The notes under the pieces are model-generated. The model did not search any database, was not told the origin of the DNA, and saw nothing but the letters and a program-made list of their open reading frames with translations. From a virus, in IMG/VR virus record IMGVR_UViG_3300039106_000139, positions 1 through 37,276 of that record: 37,276 nucleotides of DNA. One strand, 5' to 3'. Made by a program: the position numbers and the translations under genes. Of this stretch, positions 7,579 through 16,080 are shown in pieces. Position 1 is the stretch's first letter. Every line of letters starts with the position of its first letter.

Positions 7579-9117
7579 ATGAAAACGCCCATATTAGGTC
7601 AGTCTTATGTAGCACGAAGCATTAATGCTGCGGATAACCGCATGATCAACCTTTACCCAGAGCAAACACCTGAAGCGGGTAAAGAGATTGGTTTTCTTAA
7701 CAGAACGCCTGGGCTTAACTTCTTACAAACAGTCGGCACTGGCCCGATACGTGCATTATGGTCACATCAAACAAATGGCGCAGACTTCTATGTGGTGTCA
7801 GGCAATGAGTTCTATCAGCTTGATAGCTTAACGGGTACGCCCGTATTGCTAGGGGCTGTAACAGGCACAGGGCCAGTATCAATTGCTGATAACGGCACGC
7901 AGATATTCTTAGCGTGTAATCCTGATGGCTTTATCTATAATGAAGTAACCAACGCCTTTGCACAAATTACTGACGTAGACTTCCCAGGCGCAAAAACGGT
8001 AGGCTATATTGATGGGTACTTCGTATTCAATCAGCCTGACAGCCAACTCATTTGGACTTCTGAAATTTTAGATGGTACACAGATAGACCCTCTCTCTTTT
8101 GCTAGTGCTGAAGGCTCACCTGATGGCGTAGTAGGGCTTAATGTTGATCATCGTGAAGTGTGGATATTTGGTACAGATTCCGTTGAGGTTTGGTATGACG
8201 CAGGGCTAACAGGCTTTCCATTAACGCGTATTCAAGGCGCGTTCAATGAGATTGGGTGCGTATCTGCATATTCTATCGCTAAAATGGATAACGGGCTATT
8301 TTGGCTAGGTACAGACGCTCGCGGACAAGGTATCGTCTATCGTGCTAACGGTTACACAGGACAACGCATCTCAACCCACGCTATTGAGTACGCAATCGCT
8401 CAGTATGGCAATATCTCAGACGCGGTGGCATACACCTATCAACAAGAAGGTCATTCGTTCTACGTGCTTACATTCCCCTCTGCAAACGCCACTTGGGTGT
8501 ATGATGTAGCGACAGGCGCATGGCACGAACGCGCAGGGTGGGAGAACGGGGTCTTTACTCGTCACCGTTCTAATTGCCAATGCAACTTCTTAGGCAATAC
8601 AGTTGTAGGTGATTTTGAGAATGGCAACATCTACACGCTAGACTTAGACGTGTATGCAGATAATAGCCAAGAACAAAAATGGTTACGCTCATGGAGAGCA
8701 TTACCGACAGGGCAGAACAACCTTAATCGTACAGCACAACACAGTTTGCAGTTAGACGCTGAAACAGGTGTAGGGCTTAATCTTTATCCTGCGTATGACG
8801 CAGAACAATTAAAAACTGAAGCAGGGCTAATACTGACAACTGAAGCTGGCGAACAATTAGCTACTATCGCTTATCTTGAAGCACCTGGTTACAATCCTCA
8901 AGCCATGTTGCGTTGGTCTGACGATGGAGGGCATACATGGTCTAGTGAGCATTGGGCTTCAATGGGTAAGATTGGGCAATACGGCTTTCGTACCTTTTGG
9001 CGTAGGCTTGGCATGACTGAAAAGATACGTGACCGCGTGTATGAAGTGTCAGGCACCGACCCCGTTAAAGTTGCGATTATAGGAGCTGAGTTACACATCA
9101 GTCCGACTAATGCTTAA
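7579..9117 (+). CDS. tail hub protein, P22 gp10-like
   Basis: A 512-residue protein resembling P22 gp10 (packaged DNA stabilisation, Phage_stabilise family; 472 residues in P22). Key segments are ARSINAADNRMINLYPE near the N-terminus, PLILxTPGL-like FLNRTPGLNFL at about 40, a beta-propeller-like centre with VWIFGTDSVEVWYDAG, and DDGGHTWSSEHWASMGK near the C-terminus. In P22 a hexamer of gp10 sits below gp4 and carries tailspikes and needle. Start is ATG 7579; no strong ribosome site is seen, but the stop of the preceding gene lies only 3 bases upstream. Its 3' end overlaps the fibre gene by 8 bases. Confidence 0.85.
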   Translation: MKTPILGQSYVARSINAADNRMINLYPEQTPEAGKEIGFLNRTPGLNFLQTVGTGPIRALWSHQTNGADFYVVSGNEFYQLDSLTGTPVLLGAVTGTGPVSIADNGTQIFLACNPDGFIYNEVTNAFAQITDVDFPGAKTVGYIDGYFVFNQPDSQLIWTSEILDGTQIDPLSFASAEGSPDGVVGLNVDHREVWIFGTDSVEVWYDAGLTGFPLTRIQGAFNEIGCVSAYSIAKMDNGLFWLGTDARGQGIVYRANGYTGQRISTHAIEYAIAQYGNISDAVAYTYQQEGHSFYVLTFPSANATWVYDVATGAWHERAGWENGVFTRHRSNCQCNFLGNTVVGDFENGNIYTLDLDVYADNSQEQKWLRSWRALPTGQNNLNRTAQHSLQLDAETGVGLNLYPAYDAEQLKTEAGLILTTEAGEQLATIAYLEAPGYNPQAMLRWSDDGGHTWSSEHWASMGKIGQYGFRTFWRRLGMTEKIRDRVYEVSGTDPVKVAIIGAELHISPTNA

Positions 9118-10888
9118 CATTACCCAAATACCTGCCCCACGCGTTGACTTACTAGACCCTAGAACGGGGCTAATGTCGCGTGAATGGTTTATGTTCTTCA
9201 ACAACATTTACACGATTGTAGGCGCTAATCAAGGCGTTATTCAGATTATTAATGGTGGTACAGGGTTATCTACTGAGCCTACTAACGGACAACTGCTGAT
9301 AGGTGATACTGTTAACGGCTACGTGCTTAATACGCTAAATCCTGCTGACGGCATTACCGTGACAAATGGCGCAGGCACAATTACGCTGACTAATACAGGC
9401 GTATTGACGTTTAGCGCAGGTACGACAGGCTTAACTCCTGCGGCGGCTACCAATGGTGATGTTGTTATTGGTGGTCTGCTTAACGTAGCGTCAGGCGGTA
9501 CAGGCCAGTCAAGTTATGTTGATGGCGAATTGCTAATAGGTAACAGCACTGGCAACACGCTTACCAAGACAACCTTAACGGCGGGTACAGGCATCACTAT
9601 TACAAATGGTGCAGGGTCAATTACGCCTAGCATTACTGCTACGGGGGTAGTTGCGGCAGCGTATGGATCAGCGTCAAAAGTCGGCACGTTTACTGTCAAT
9701 GCACAAGGTCAACTGACATCTGCGGCAGACGTAAGCATAGCGATTAATGGCAATCAGATTACGTCAGGCAACGTAGGCGTACTTTATGGCGGTACAGGTC
9801 AAACTAGCTATACAGACGGACAGTTATTGATTGGTAACACTACAGGCAATACGCTTGCTAAGTCCACGCTAACCGCAGGCACAGGCGTAACAATTACGAA
9901 TGGCAGTGGCACGATTACCATTAACTCTACAGGCTTAGGCGGTACAGTTACCTCAGTAGCGGCAACAGTGCCGTCAATCTTTTCAATCTCAGGTAGCCCT
10001 ATCACAACCAGTGGCACGTTAGCCATGACATATAGCGGTACAGCCCTTCCAGTAGCTAATGGGGGTACTAACGCTACCTCTGCAAGCATTACTGCGTTTA
10101 ACAATATTACAGGCTACACAGCGGCAGGTGCTACGGGTACAACCTCAACTAACTTAGTGTTTAGCACTTCACCTACGTTGATTACACCTGCACTTGGCAC
10201 ACCGTCTGCATTAGTAGGCACTAACATTACGGGTACAGCGTCAGGATTAACAGCAGGTAACGTCACTACTAATGCTAATCTAACTGGCCCAATCACTTCA
10301 GTCGGTAATGCTACTAGCATAGCAAGCCAAACAGGTACAGGAACTAAGTTTGTAATGGATACGTCACCTACACTTGTCACACCATTACTAGGTACACCAA
10401 CATCAGGTAATTTGGCTAATTGTTTAGGTGTAGCAAAAGCAGCATTACCAGCAGGTACAGTAATTCAAATGGTACAAGCTACCTATTCTACTGCGGTAAC
10501 TGTTGTTAATAACAGCGCATATAATGATTCAGGATTAACCGCTACGATTACACCTATAAGTGCGTCTAATAAAATATTAGTTATAGTTGCTCAATCTTTA
10601 GAGATTGGTAGAGATGCTAGTTATGTAGTCGCATTAGGTAATATTGTACGAACTGCAACACAAGTATATGAAGCTAGAGTATTGAGATTAGTGGCGGGAT
10701 TAGCTGGGGGAGCAGAGGGTATTGTTGGGGCTAATATCAGCATGGTTTATTTAGATTCTCCTGCTACAACCTCTGCTACAACCTATAAAACACAATTTAA
10801 AAGCGATACAACGACAAATGCTACACTTTGGCGAGCGCAACCTAATAGCGGCACAAGCACTATTATATTAATGGAGGTGGTAGCATGA
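9110..10888 (+). CDS. tail fibre protein with internal repeats
   Basis: A 592-residue fibre. Residues 1-45 (PAPRVDLLDPRTGLMSREW, then FMFFNNIYTIVG) form the common N-terminal attachment segment of phage fibres. Residues 49-275 contain three related repeats starting GGTG and containing LLIGxxxGN and ITxTNGxGxIT. A third region (about 320-440) has the modular TPxLGTPSALVGTNITGTA-type strands shared with other fibres. From about residue 440 the protein changes to a C-terminal domain (SAYNDSGLTATITPIS, ending STIILMEVVA) with higher AT content in its DNA. This suggests a swapped tip. It overlaps the next gene by ATGA. Likely role: adsorption or needle-like fibre. Confidence 0.8.
   Translation: MLNITQIPAPRVDLLDPRTGLMSREWFMFFNNIYTIVGANQGVIQIINGGTGLSTEPTNGQLLIGDTVNGYVLNTLNPADGITVTNGAGTITLTNTGVLTFSAGTTGLTPAAATNGDVVIGGLLNVASGGTGQSSYVDGELLIGNSTGNTLTKTTLTAGTGITITNGAGSITPSITATGVVAAAYGSASKVGTFTVNAQGQLTSAADVSIAINGNQITSGNVGVLYGGTGQTSYTDGQLLIGNTTGNTLAKSTLTAGTGVTITNGSGTITINSTGLGGTVTSVAATVPSIFSISGSPITTSGTLAMTYSGTALPVANGGTNATSASITAFNNITGYTAAGATGTTSTNLVFSTSPTLITPALGTPSALVGTNITGTASGLTAGNVTTNANLTGPITSVGNATSIASQTGTGTKFVMDTSPTLVTPLLGTPTSGNLANCLGVAKAALPAGTVIQMVQATYSTAVTVVNNSAYNDSGLTATITPISASNKILVIVAQSLEIGRDASYVVALGNIVRTATQVYEARVLRLVAGLAGGAEGIVGANISMVYLDSPATTSATTYKTQFKSDTTTNATLWRAQPNSGTSTIILMEVVA
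9254..9934 (+). repeat. three diverged repeats in the fibre gene
   Basis: Units of about 150 bases start at 9254, 9494 and 9788. Each encodes GGTG, then about 10 variable residues, LLIG, a TGNTL-type segment (TVNGYVL in the first), and ITxTNGxGxIT. The second and third are closest to each other. The units are separated by unequal spacers, so this is internal duplication in the fibre shaft, not a regulatory repeat. Confidence 0.7.
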
Positions 10889-11178
10889 TAGATAAAATAG
10901 ACGCTATTCGTTCATTAAACCCTAATGCTGAATTTGTTAGTATAGGTGATGAAATTAAATGGGCATCTGCAATTAATTTTACTGATACACAAATTAATGC
11001 TGAATTAACGCGTTTACAAAATCTTTATAATAGTAAAGAATATCAACGTATGAGAGCTATTGAATATCCACCAGTAGTTGATTATTTAGACGCAATAGTT
11101 AAAGGCGATACAGCGCAACAAAAAGTATATATTGATGCGTGTTTAGCAGTTAAAGCAAAATACCCAAAAGGATTATAA
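10885..11178 (+). CDS. small protein between fibre and spike, 97 aa
   Basis: A 97-residue, mainly helical protein coupled by ATGA to the fibre gene. The N-terminal half (IDAIRSLNPNAEFVSIGDEIKWA) resembles small proteins encoded next to fibre genes, and the C-terminal half has a pattern YPPVVDYLDAIVKGD followed by QKVYIDACLAVKAKYPK, known to me from the C-terminal region of many phage fibre-associated proteins. The DNA is distinctly AT-rich, like the neighbouring spike gene. It may be a fibre-assembly chaperone or a tail-tip protein; XkdW-like similarity is possible but not certain. Confidence 0.6.
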   Translation: MIDKIDAIRSLNPNAEFVSIGDEIKWASAINFTDTQINAELTRLQNLYNSKEYQRMRAIEYPPVVDYLDAIVKGDTAQQKVYIDACLAVKAKYPKGL

Positions 11179-11179
11179 A

Positions 11180-12766
11180 ATGAGCTTATTACAACTTAGT
11201 TATACCCAAGTCAAAAGCGCACCAGTTAATGTGTTATGTTTTGGCGCAAAAGGTGACGGAACTACAGACGATAGCGCAGCGATAAACGCGGCTATTGCGG
11301 CTAGTAATGGCGAGGTTTACTTCCCTGCTGGCACATATCTTTGTTCAATAACTAGCTCAAAAAGTGGATTAGTATTAAAAGGCGAATCAAGATACACCAC
11401 GATACTAAAAAATAACTCTGTAAGTTCAGCATTAATTAAACTTGATGGTGCATTTACAACCGTATCTGACTTTTCTTTAGATAATAATTTAGTTCCTGCT
11501 AATACTGTATGGTTTTTAGGCACATACCAAGTGCTTGAACGTATAGTAATTCAAAATCATGGTAACGCATCGGTATTAGATAAATTTGCCGTTCACTATG
11601 ATGGGGCAACCATTAGCTCTATATCTGACGTAGCTTGCTATGATACTGACCAAACTTATGGTGGGGCATTATTAATTGAAGCCTCTTATTACAGCACAAT
11701 TACAAACTTTTCATCAGGTCGTGCAGGTACAAATGCTAATCAATACGCAGTTAAAGTATCAGCTACAGCAGGAATATGTTTTACCAATCTTTATTTAGAA
11801 GAAGGTGGTGGAAATGGGCTAATGCGTGTTATTAACTCAACTGGTATTACCTTTACTAATTTTTCATCCGAACTATTTGCATCACGATTACCTTTAGTTG
11901 CAGATAAAGCATTTATCACTTTAAATACTTGTTCTAATATTAATTTTGCTGGTGGATATGTTAGCTATCAAACGGCATCAAGTACAACTGTAGTGCCTAT
12001 CTTTAACGCTACGACTTGTAATGGTGTGACTTTACAAGATATGTACTTTAATAGAAGCGTTAATTCTGCAAGTGCTTTAATTATAAGCACAGGTACTTCA
12101 AACAATATTACCCTATCTAATTTAACAGCTAAAAATACAGTATCTATTGCAGATTCAACGGCCGTTGCTTATACTATTTGCGATATTGCATCAGGATCTA
12201 ATGTTAATATTAATAATGTCTATTCAACAACTGCAGGGGCTACGGCAGTTGTTTCAGACATGGCTAATATGGAAATTGGATTTTTATCAGGTGTAACGGT
12301 ATCAGGCGCAGGGACAGCGTCTTATAATTCAGATGTATTTTCACCAAGTTTCTTAGCTTTAGCATCTGCGGCACAAAATAATATTACAGGCGATAATACA
12401 GTAGCGTTAGTTATATTTGAAGACCAAATTTTTGATTTAAATTCAAACTACAATATAGCTACAGGTATTTTTATTTCTCCTACTAAAAGTAAATTTCAAA
12501 TCAATACAACCATAGGTTTGACAGGTTTAGATGCAGCGCATACATCTTGTGTTATTCGTATAGCAACGGGCCGTAGAACATACAACGTATGGTCGGGTAA
12601 TCCTTATGCACTTTCAGCAGGTGGAGCTATCTCAATTAGTTCATCAATAATATCTGAATTGTTTTCAGGCGACCAAGTTTATGTAACAGTAACGGTAACA
12701 GGCGGCACTAAAGTAGTTGATTTAAATGCAGGGCAATGTTTCTTTTCAGCTTGCTTATTAAAATAA
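11180..12766 (+). CDS. tailspike with pectate-lyase-like beta-helix
   Basis: A 528-residue protein whose residues 14-70 (VNVLCFGAKGDGTTDDSAAINAAI, then EVYFPAGTYLC and LVLKGES) are the characteristic start of the Pectate_lyase_3 parallel beta-helix used by phage tailspikes. Coils with Asn, Ser and Thr repeats follow to about residue 380; a C-terminal beta domain (ALSAGGAISISSSII, then VYVTVTVTGGTKVVDL) probably trimerises. Such spikes bind and often cleave capsule or O-antigen; the catalytic residues cannot be assigned by eye. It lacks a long head-binding domain, so it may attach through another fibre such as the 13026 product. Composition is more AT-rich than the core virion genes. Confidence 0.8.
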   Translation: MSLLQLSYTQVKSAPVNVLCFGAKGDGTTDDSAAINAAIAASNGEVYFPAGTYLCSITSSKSGLVLKGESRYTTILKNNSVSSALIKLDGAFTTVSDFSLDNNLVPANTVWFLGTYQVLERIVIQNHGNASVLDKFAVHYDGATISSISDVACYDTDQTYGGALLIEASYYSTITNFSSGRAGTNANQYAVKVSATAGICFTNLYLEEGGGNGLMRVINSTGITFTNFSSELFASRLPLVADKAFITLNTCSNINFAGGYVSYQTASSTTVVPIFNATTCNGVTLQDMYFNRSVNSASALIISTGTSNNITLSNLTAKNTVSIADSTAVAYTICDIASGSNVNINNVYSTTAGATAVVSDMANMEIGFLSGVTVSGAGTASYNSDVFSPSFLALASAAQNNITGDNTVALVIFEDQIFDLNSNYNIATGIFISPTKSKFQINTTIGLTGLDAAHTSCVIRIATGRRTYNVWSGNPYALSAGGAISISSSIISELFSGDQVYVTVTVTGGTKVVDLNAGQCFFSACLLK

Positions 12767-12768
12767 TC

Positions 12769-13050
12769 ATGGAAAAACTATTTTTATTGCTTGCTAAACT
12801 ATCAAGTCCACGTATTCCAGTACCATTGGATAAACAAGCGCATTTTGCGACAGGCGCAATCGGTGGCTTTATTGTGACATACTTTTTAGGCTTTATTGGC
12901 GGTGTATCAGTAATCACAATATTAGCATTTGCCAAAGAAGCGTATGATGCTCATAATACAGGTCATACAAGTGATGTTTGGGATTGGGTAGCGACTACGC
13001 TAGGCGCAATTTTAGGAGCAGGATTATGGCAGTTAATTTATCACCTTTAG
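12769..13050 (+). CDS. small membrane protein with KExYD motif, 93 aa
   Basis: A 93-residue protein with start ATG 12769, two bases after the spike stop. The DKQAHFATGAIGGF segment near residue 21, a hydrophobic stretch (FIVTYFLGFIGGVSVITILAFA), then KEAYDAHNTGHTSDVWDWVATTLGAILGAGL give two or three membrane segments. The DKxxH..G / KExYD / D..A..GA pattern is shared with YfiM-like (DUF2279) and VanZ-like membrane proteins and with small phage membrane proteins. Its 3' end overlaps the next gene by 25 bases. Possible roles are holin-like activity or superinfection exclusion; the sequence does not decide. Confidence 0.7.
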   Translation: MEKLFLLLAKLSSPRIPVPLDKQAHFATGAIGGFIVTYFLGFIGGVSVITILAFAKEAYDAHNTGHTSDVWDWVATTLGAILGAGLWQLIYHL

Positions 13051-13526
13051 GTGGCGCAGGTTGGCAGTTCTTTGATAACAGTGGCGTACCACTAGCAGGT
13101 GGGCTACTGTATTCTTATGAAGCTGGCACAACCACACCCGCTGCAACCTACACGTCAAGCGCAGGTACAATAGCGAACACTAACCCGATTGTATTAGACG
13201 CTGCTGGCAGACCACCAAGTGAGATTTGGTTATCAGGCTCATATCAATACAAGCTAGTGTTAAAAACTTCTACTGGCGTGTTGTTATGGACAATGGACAA
13301 TCTGACAGGCTTACCTGCCGCAGGTAGTGAAGATTATCAAACAGCAACACAAGGTCAGACTGTATTTACAGTAGGTTTCCCCTATACTGTTGGCAATAAC
13401 AGTTTAAACGTATTGGTGAATGGTTGTAAGCAGATTAATACGCTTAACTACAATGAAACTAACATCACTACTGTTACATTTGTGAGTGGGTTAAACGTAG
13501 ATGACATTGTGGAGTTTGTGCAATAA
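13026..13526 (+). CDS. fibre or spike adaptor domain protein, 166 aa
   Basis: A 166-residue protein with start ATG 13026, inside the 3' end of the preceding gene and preceded by AGGAGCAGGATT. The segment LSPLGGAGWQFFDNSGVPLAGG, then LYSYEAGTTTPAATY and NPIVLDAAGRPP, is the common N-terminal head- or tail-binding domain of phage tailspikes and fibres; a second beta domain (QTVFTVGFPYTVGNNSLNVLVNG) follows. Here both domains stand without an attached beta-helix. It may be the adaptor connecting a spike to the gp10-like hub, or a short fibre. Confidence 0.7.
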   Translation: MAVNLSPLGGAGWQFFDNSGVPLAGGLLYSYEAGTTTPAATYTSSAGTIANTNPIVLDAAGRPPSEIWLSGSYQYKLVLKTSTGVLLWTMDNLTGLPAAGSEDYQTATQGQTVFTVGFPYTVGNNSLNVLVNGCKQINTLNYNETNITTVTFVSGLNVDDIVEFVQ

Positions 13527-13996
13527 TGCCAGTAATGACGGATGAATGGGTAGCGCAAAACCAAGCCAACAAACAGCGTTGGCTTTTAGGTAACACAGAC
13601 GCTATTAATTTTATTGATATGTTTTTTGACGCGGTTGAATTGTGGGATGATTTGATTGATAAAGACACGCCTGTATCAGATGACCATATTAACCGTGCCT
13701 TTACTAACTTGATGTTTGCGCTTCCTGCTAATGAATTTTTTATCGCGCATAGAAAATATTACTTACCTTTAATTATGTCAGCCATTAATGGCTTTCACGA
13801 TGCAAACGAATTGTGTAAGAACGATAGCCTACACTTGCGTAACTTGGCTTTTCATATACGCAATTTAGGTATAGAGTTGCACATAGCGACAGCATTTTTA
13901 ATCGGCGGATACGAATATATGCGTAAAGTTTCGCCTGAAATACGCGAATTTTTTGCGTTTGAATCTTTTGAAGAATGGGAGTTAAATCATGTCTGA
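13526..13996 (+). CDS. conserved phage protein of unknown function, 156 aa
   Basis: A 156-residue, mainly helical acidic protein sharing one base with the previous stop (TAATG). It contains FDAVELWDDLIDKDTPVSDDHINRAF (residues about 34-60), a pattern I recognise from conserved proteins encoded beside ejection or spike genes in several phages, and a second half with LHLRNLAFHIRNLGIELH. No membrane segment or catalytic motif is seen. The position directly upstream of the ejection genes suggests an assembly or virion role, but the family function is unknown to me. Confidence 0.65.
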   Translation: MPVMTDEWVAQNQANKQRWLLGNTDAINFIDMFFDAVELWDDLIDKDTPVSDDHINRAFTNLMFALPANEFFIAHRKYYLPLIMSAINGFHDANELCKNDSLHLRNLAFHIRNLGIELHIATAFLIGGYEYMRKVSPEIREFFAFESFEEWELNHV

Positions 13997-14759
13997 TCCA
14001 ATTAGTGCCGTAGTCGGCGTAGGTGGTTCGGTTATATCAGGCGCGATGTCGTCAAAAGCGGCGAAGAAAGCCGCTAACACACAAGCCGCATCAGCCGATT
14101 ATGCCGCGCAGTTACAGCAAGAACAGTTTGATAAACAAGTTGAACTGCAAGCGCCATTTCGTGAGGCGGGGCTAACTGCACAAAACAAACTGCTAGACTA
14201 CATGGGCTTATCACCTAATGCTGGCGGTAAGTACGCTAAAGACTTCAGCATGGCAGACTATCAAGCAGACCCAGGCTATGCGTTCCGTTTAAGCGAAGGT
14301 ATGAAAGGGCTTAATGCGACAGCCGCAGCGCGAGGCGGACTAATCTCAGGTAACGCCTTACGTGCCGCAACGCAGTACGGTCAAGAGATGGGGTCACAAG
14401 AGTATCAAAACGCCTACAATCGCTATCAGACTAACCGTTCAAACCAACTCAACCCACTACAAAGTCTTATGGGCGCAGGTCAGACAGCTACTAATGTTAT
14501 GGGTCAAGCAGGTCAGAACTACGCGACTAATGCAGGCGAAGCCTACATGGGCGCGGGTAATGCTAGAGCGTCAGGCTACGTGGGTAGTGCTAATGCGTGG
14601 GGTAATGCGCTAGGCAACGCAACTAATATGTACACGCAAACTAATATGATGAATAGAATGTTCCCTCAAAGTGGCGCTAATGTAGGCTATGGTGGCTCAG
14701 GCACAGGTTTCGGTGGGGGTATTTCGTTAGCAGGGCAAAACCCTTGGCCTAATGTTTAA
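13989..14759 (+). CDS. ejection (DNA transfer) protein, gp7-type
   Basis: A 256-residue protein with a small hydrophobic N-terminus (ISAVVGVGGSVISGAMSS), an Ala/Gln-rich amphipathic helix (KAAKKAANTQAASADYAAQ), then FREAGLTAQNKLLDYMGL, YQADPGYAFRLSEGMKGLNATAAARGG and a Gly/Asn/Met-rich C-terminus. This order is characteristic of podoviral DNA-transfer proteins (for example p32-type proteins of BPP-1-like phages, in the place of P22 gp7). These proteins leave the virion with the DNA and help build the channel across the host envelope. It overlaps the upstream gene by 8 bases and is followed by two more ejection-type genes. Confidence 0.8.
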   Translation: MSDPISAVVGVGGSVISGAMSSKAAKKAANTQAASADYAAQLQQEQFDKQVELQAPFREAGLTAQNKLLDYMGLSPNAGGKYAKDFSMADYQADPGYAFRLSEGMKGLNATAAARGGLISGNALRAATQYGQEMGSQEYQNAYNRYQTNRSNQLNPLQSLMGAGQTATNVMGQAGQNYATNAGEAYMGAGNARASGYVGSANAWGNALGNATNMYTQTNMMNRMFPQSGANVGYGGSGTGFGGGISLAGQNPWPNV

Positions 14760-14771
14760 GGATAAATAATC

Positions 14772-16079
14772 ATGCCAATAGATCCAAGTATCGCTTTAGG
14801 GGTTAAGCCCGCGCAATTAGAATCGCCTATCAATCAGATGGCGAAAATGTATGAAATGCAAAACGCTGTACAGTCCAATCAACTTAATCAGATGAAGATG
14901 GATGAATATAAGCGCGGTTTAGCTGAAACTGAATCATGGAAACAATCCATGTCAGGCGTAGACGCGAGTACCCCTCAAGGTCAACAAACTATCTATAATG
15001 GCTTATTACGTTTAGGTAAAGTTGACGAGGCGGCTAAGTTTGCTAAAGGTATTGCTGAAACAGCAAACTTAGGGCTTACAGGTAAAGAAACTGAAGGTAA
15101 AATAGCTAAACAAAAGCAAGATTTTATATCTCAAGCCTTTCGTAATATCTCGCAAAACCCGTCAGACCAAAATGTTATTGCATGGGGTCAAGACGCGGTA
15201 TTAAATAAACACTTTACGCTTGAACAAGCTAACGGGATTGTTAACACTTTACTTTCTCAACCACCTGAACAACGTAGTACGTTCTTAGCTAGTCAAGGCG
15301 CATCTGCGTCTGACTTGAAACCGCATATTCAAACGCAAGGCTTAGGTAACGTATCTAATATTGTGTCTGTACCCGCATTTGGTGGATCGCCTACTACATT
15401 ATCTAGTTCAGCTATTGGGCAGTCACCTGATAGCGTTGCTAGTGGTGTCATACAAACCCGTGGGCAAAACTTAACCGATGAGCGCGCAAGAGAAAGAATT
15501 GCGCTAGATGAACGTAGAGTAAAAGTAGCTGAAAAAATAGGCGCGCCTGATTATGTTAAGCCTTTAACTGCTACTCAACAGTATAAACTTGATAAACTGA
15601 AAACGGCGGATAAAAATAACGCTAAACTATTTGATTCTTCAATTGATGCCGAGCTTAAAAATATTGATAAATTAATAGGCACTGAAGATAAGCCAAAACT
15701 TCATGCGGGGTTAGCTAGCGCAACAGGCCCAATAGCAAGCAGAATTTTTACTGGTCGTACTGATACAGCTAATGCTGAAGCGTATATTAAGAGCCTTCAA
15801 TCTAAAGCTTCAATTAATAGCTTACAAACTATTAGAGGTACTGCTGGCGCAATAGGTACAATGACTGAACGTGAATGGCCTCGTTTAGAATCAATGAAAG
15901 CTACGCTTCAAGAAACACAAGGTACAGATCAGTTTGTTCAGTCACTTATAGACTATCGTAATGAGCTAAAAAATATGAAGCTAAAATCTAAGGAAGCGTT
16001 GAATACTGATTATTCAACTGAGATTGGTGCGTCAGCTAGCCCTAATATTGACGCATTATTACAAAAGTATCCTGACTAA
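14772..16079 (+). CDS. ejection / internal virion protein, 435 aa
   Basis: A 435-residue helical protein. The N-terminus (ALGVKPAQLESPINQMAKMYEMQNAVQSNQ) is typical for the second ejection protein in podoviral operons; the middle is Gln- and Lys-rich with predicted long helices (LTDERARERIALDERRVKVAEK at about 235-257). No transmembrane or enzyme motif is visible. It starts 12 bases after the gp7-type gene with AAGGATAAATAATC before the ATG. By place it corresponds to P22 gp20. Assignment rests on gene order and composition, so it is moderate. Confidence 0.65.
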   Translation: MPIDPSIALGVKPAQLESPINQMAKMYEMQNAVQSNQLNQMKMDEYKRGLAETESWKQSMSGVDASTPQGQQTIYNGLLRLGKVDEAAKFAKGIAETANLGLTGKETEGKIAKQKQDFISQAFRNISQNPSDQNVIAWGQDAVLNKHFTLEQANGIVNTLLSQPPEQRSTFLASQGASASDLKPHIQTQGLGNVSNIVSVPAFGGSPTTLSSSAIGQSPDSVASGVIQTRGQNLTDERARERIALDERRVKVAEKIGAPDYVKPLTATQQYKLDKLKTADKNNAKLFDSSIDAELKNIDKLIGTEDKPKLHAGLASATGPIASRIFTGRTDTANAEAYIKSLQSKASINSLQTIRGTAGAIGTMTEREWPRLESMKATLQETQGTDQFVQSLIDYRNELKNMKLKSKEALNTDYSTEIGASASPNIDALLQKYPD

Positions 16080-16080
16080 T

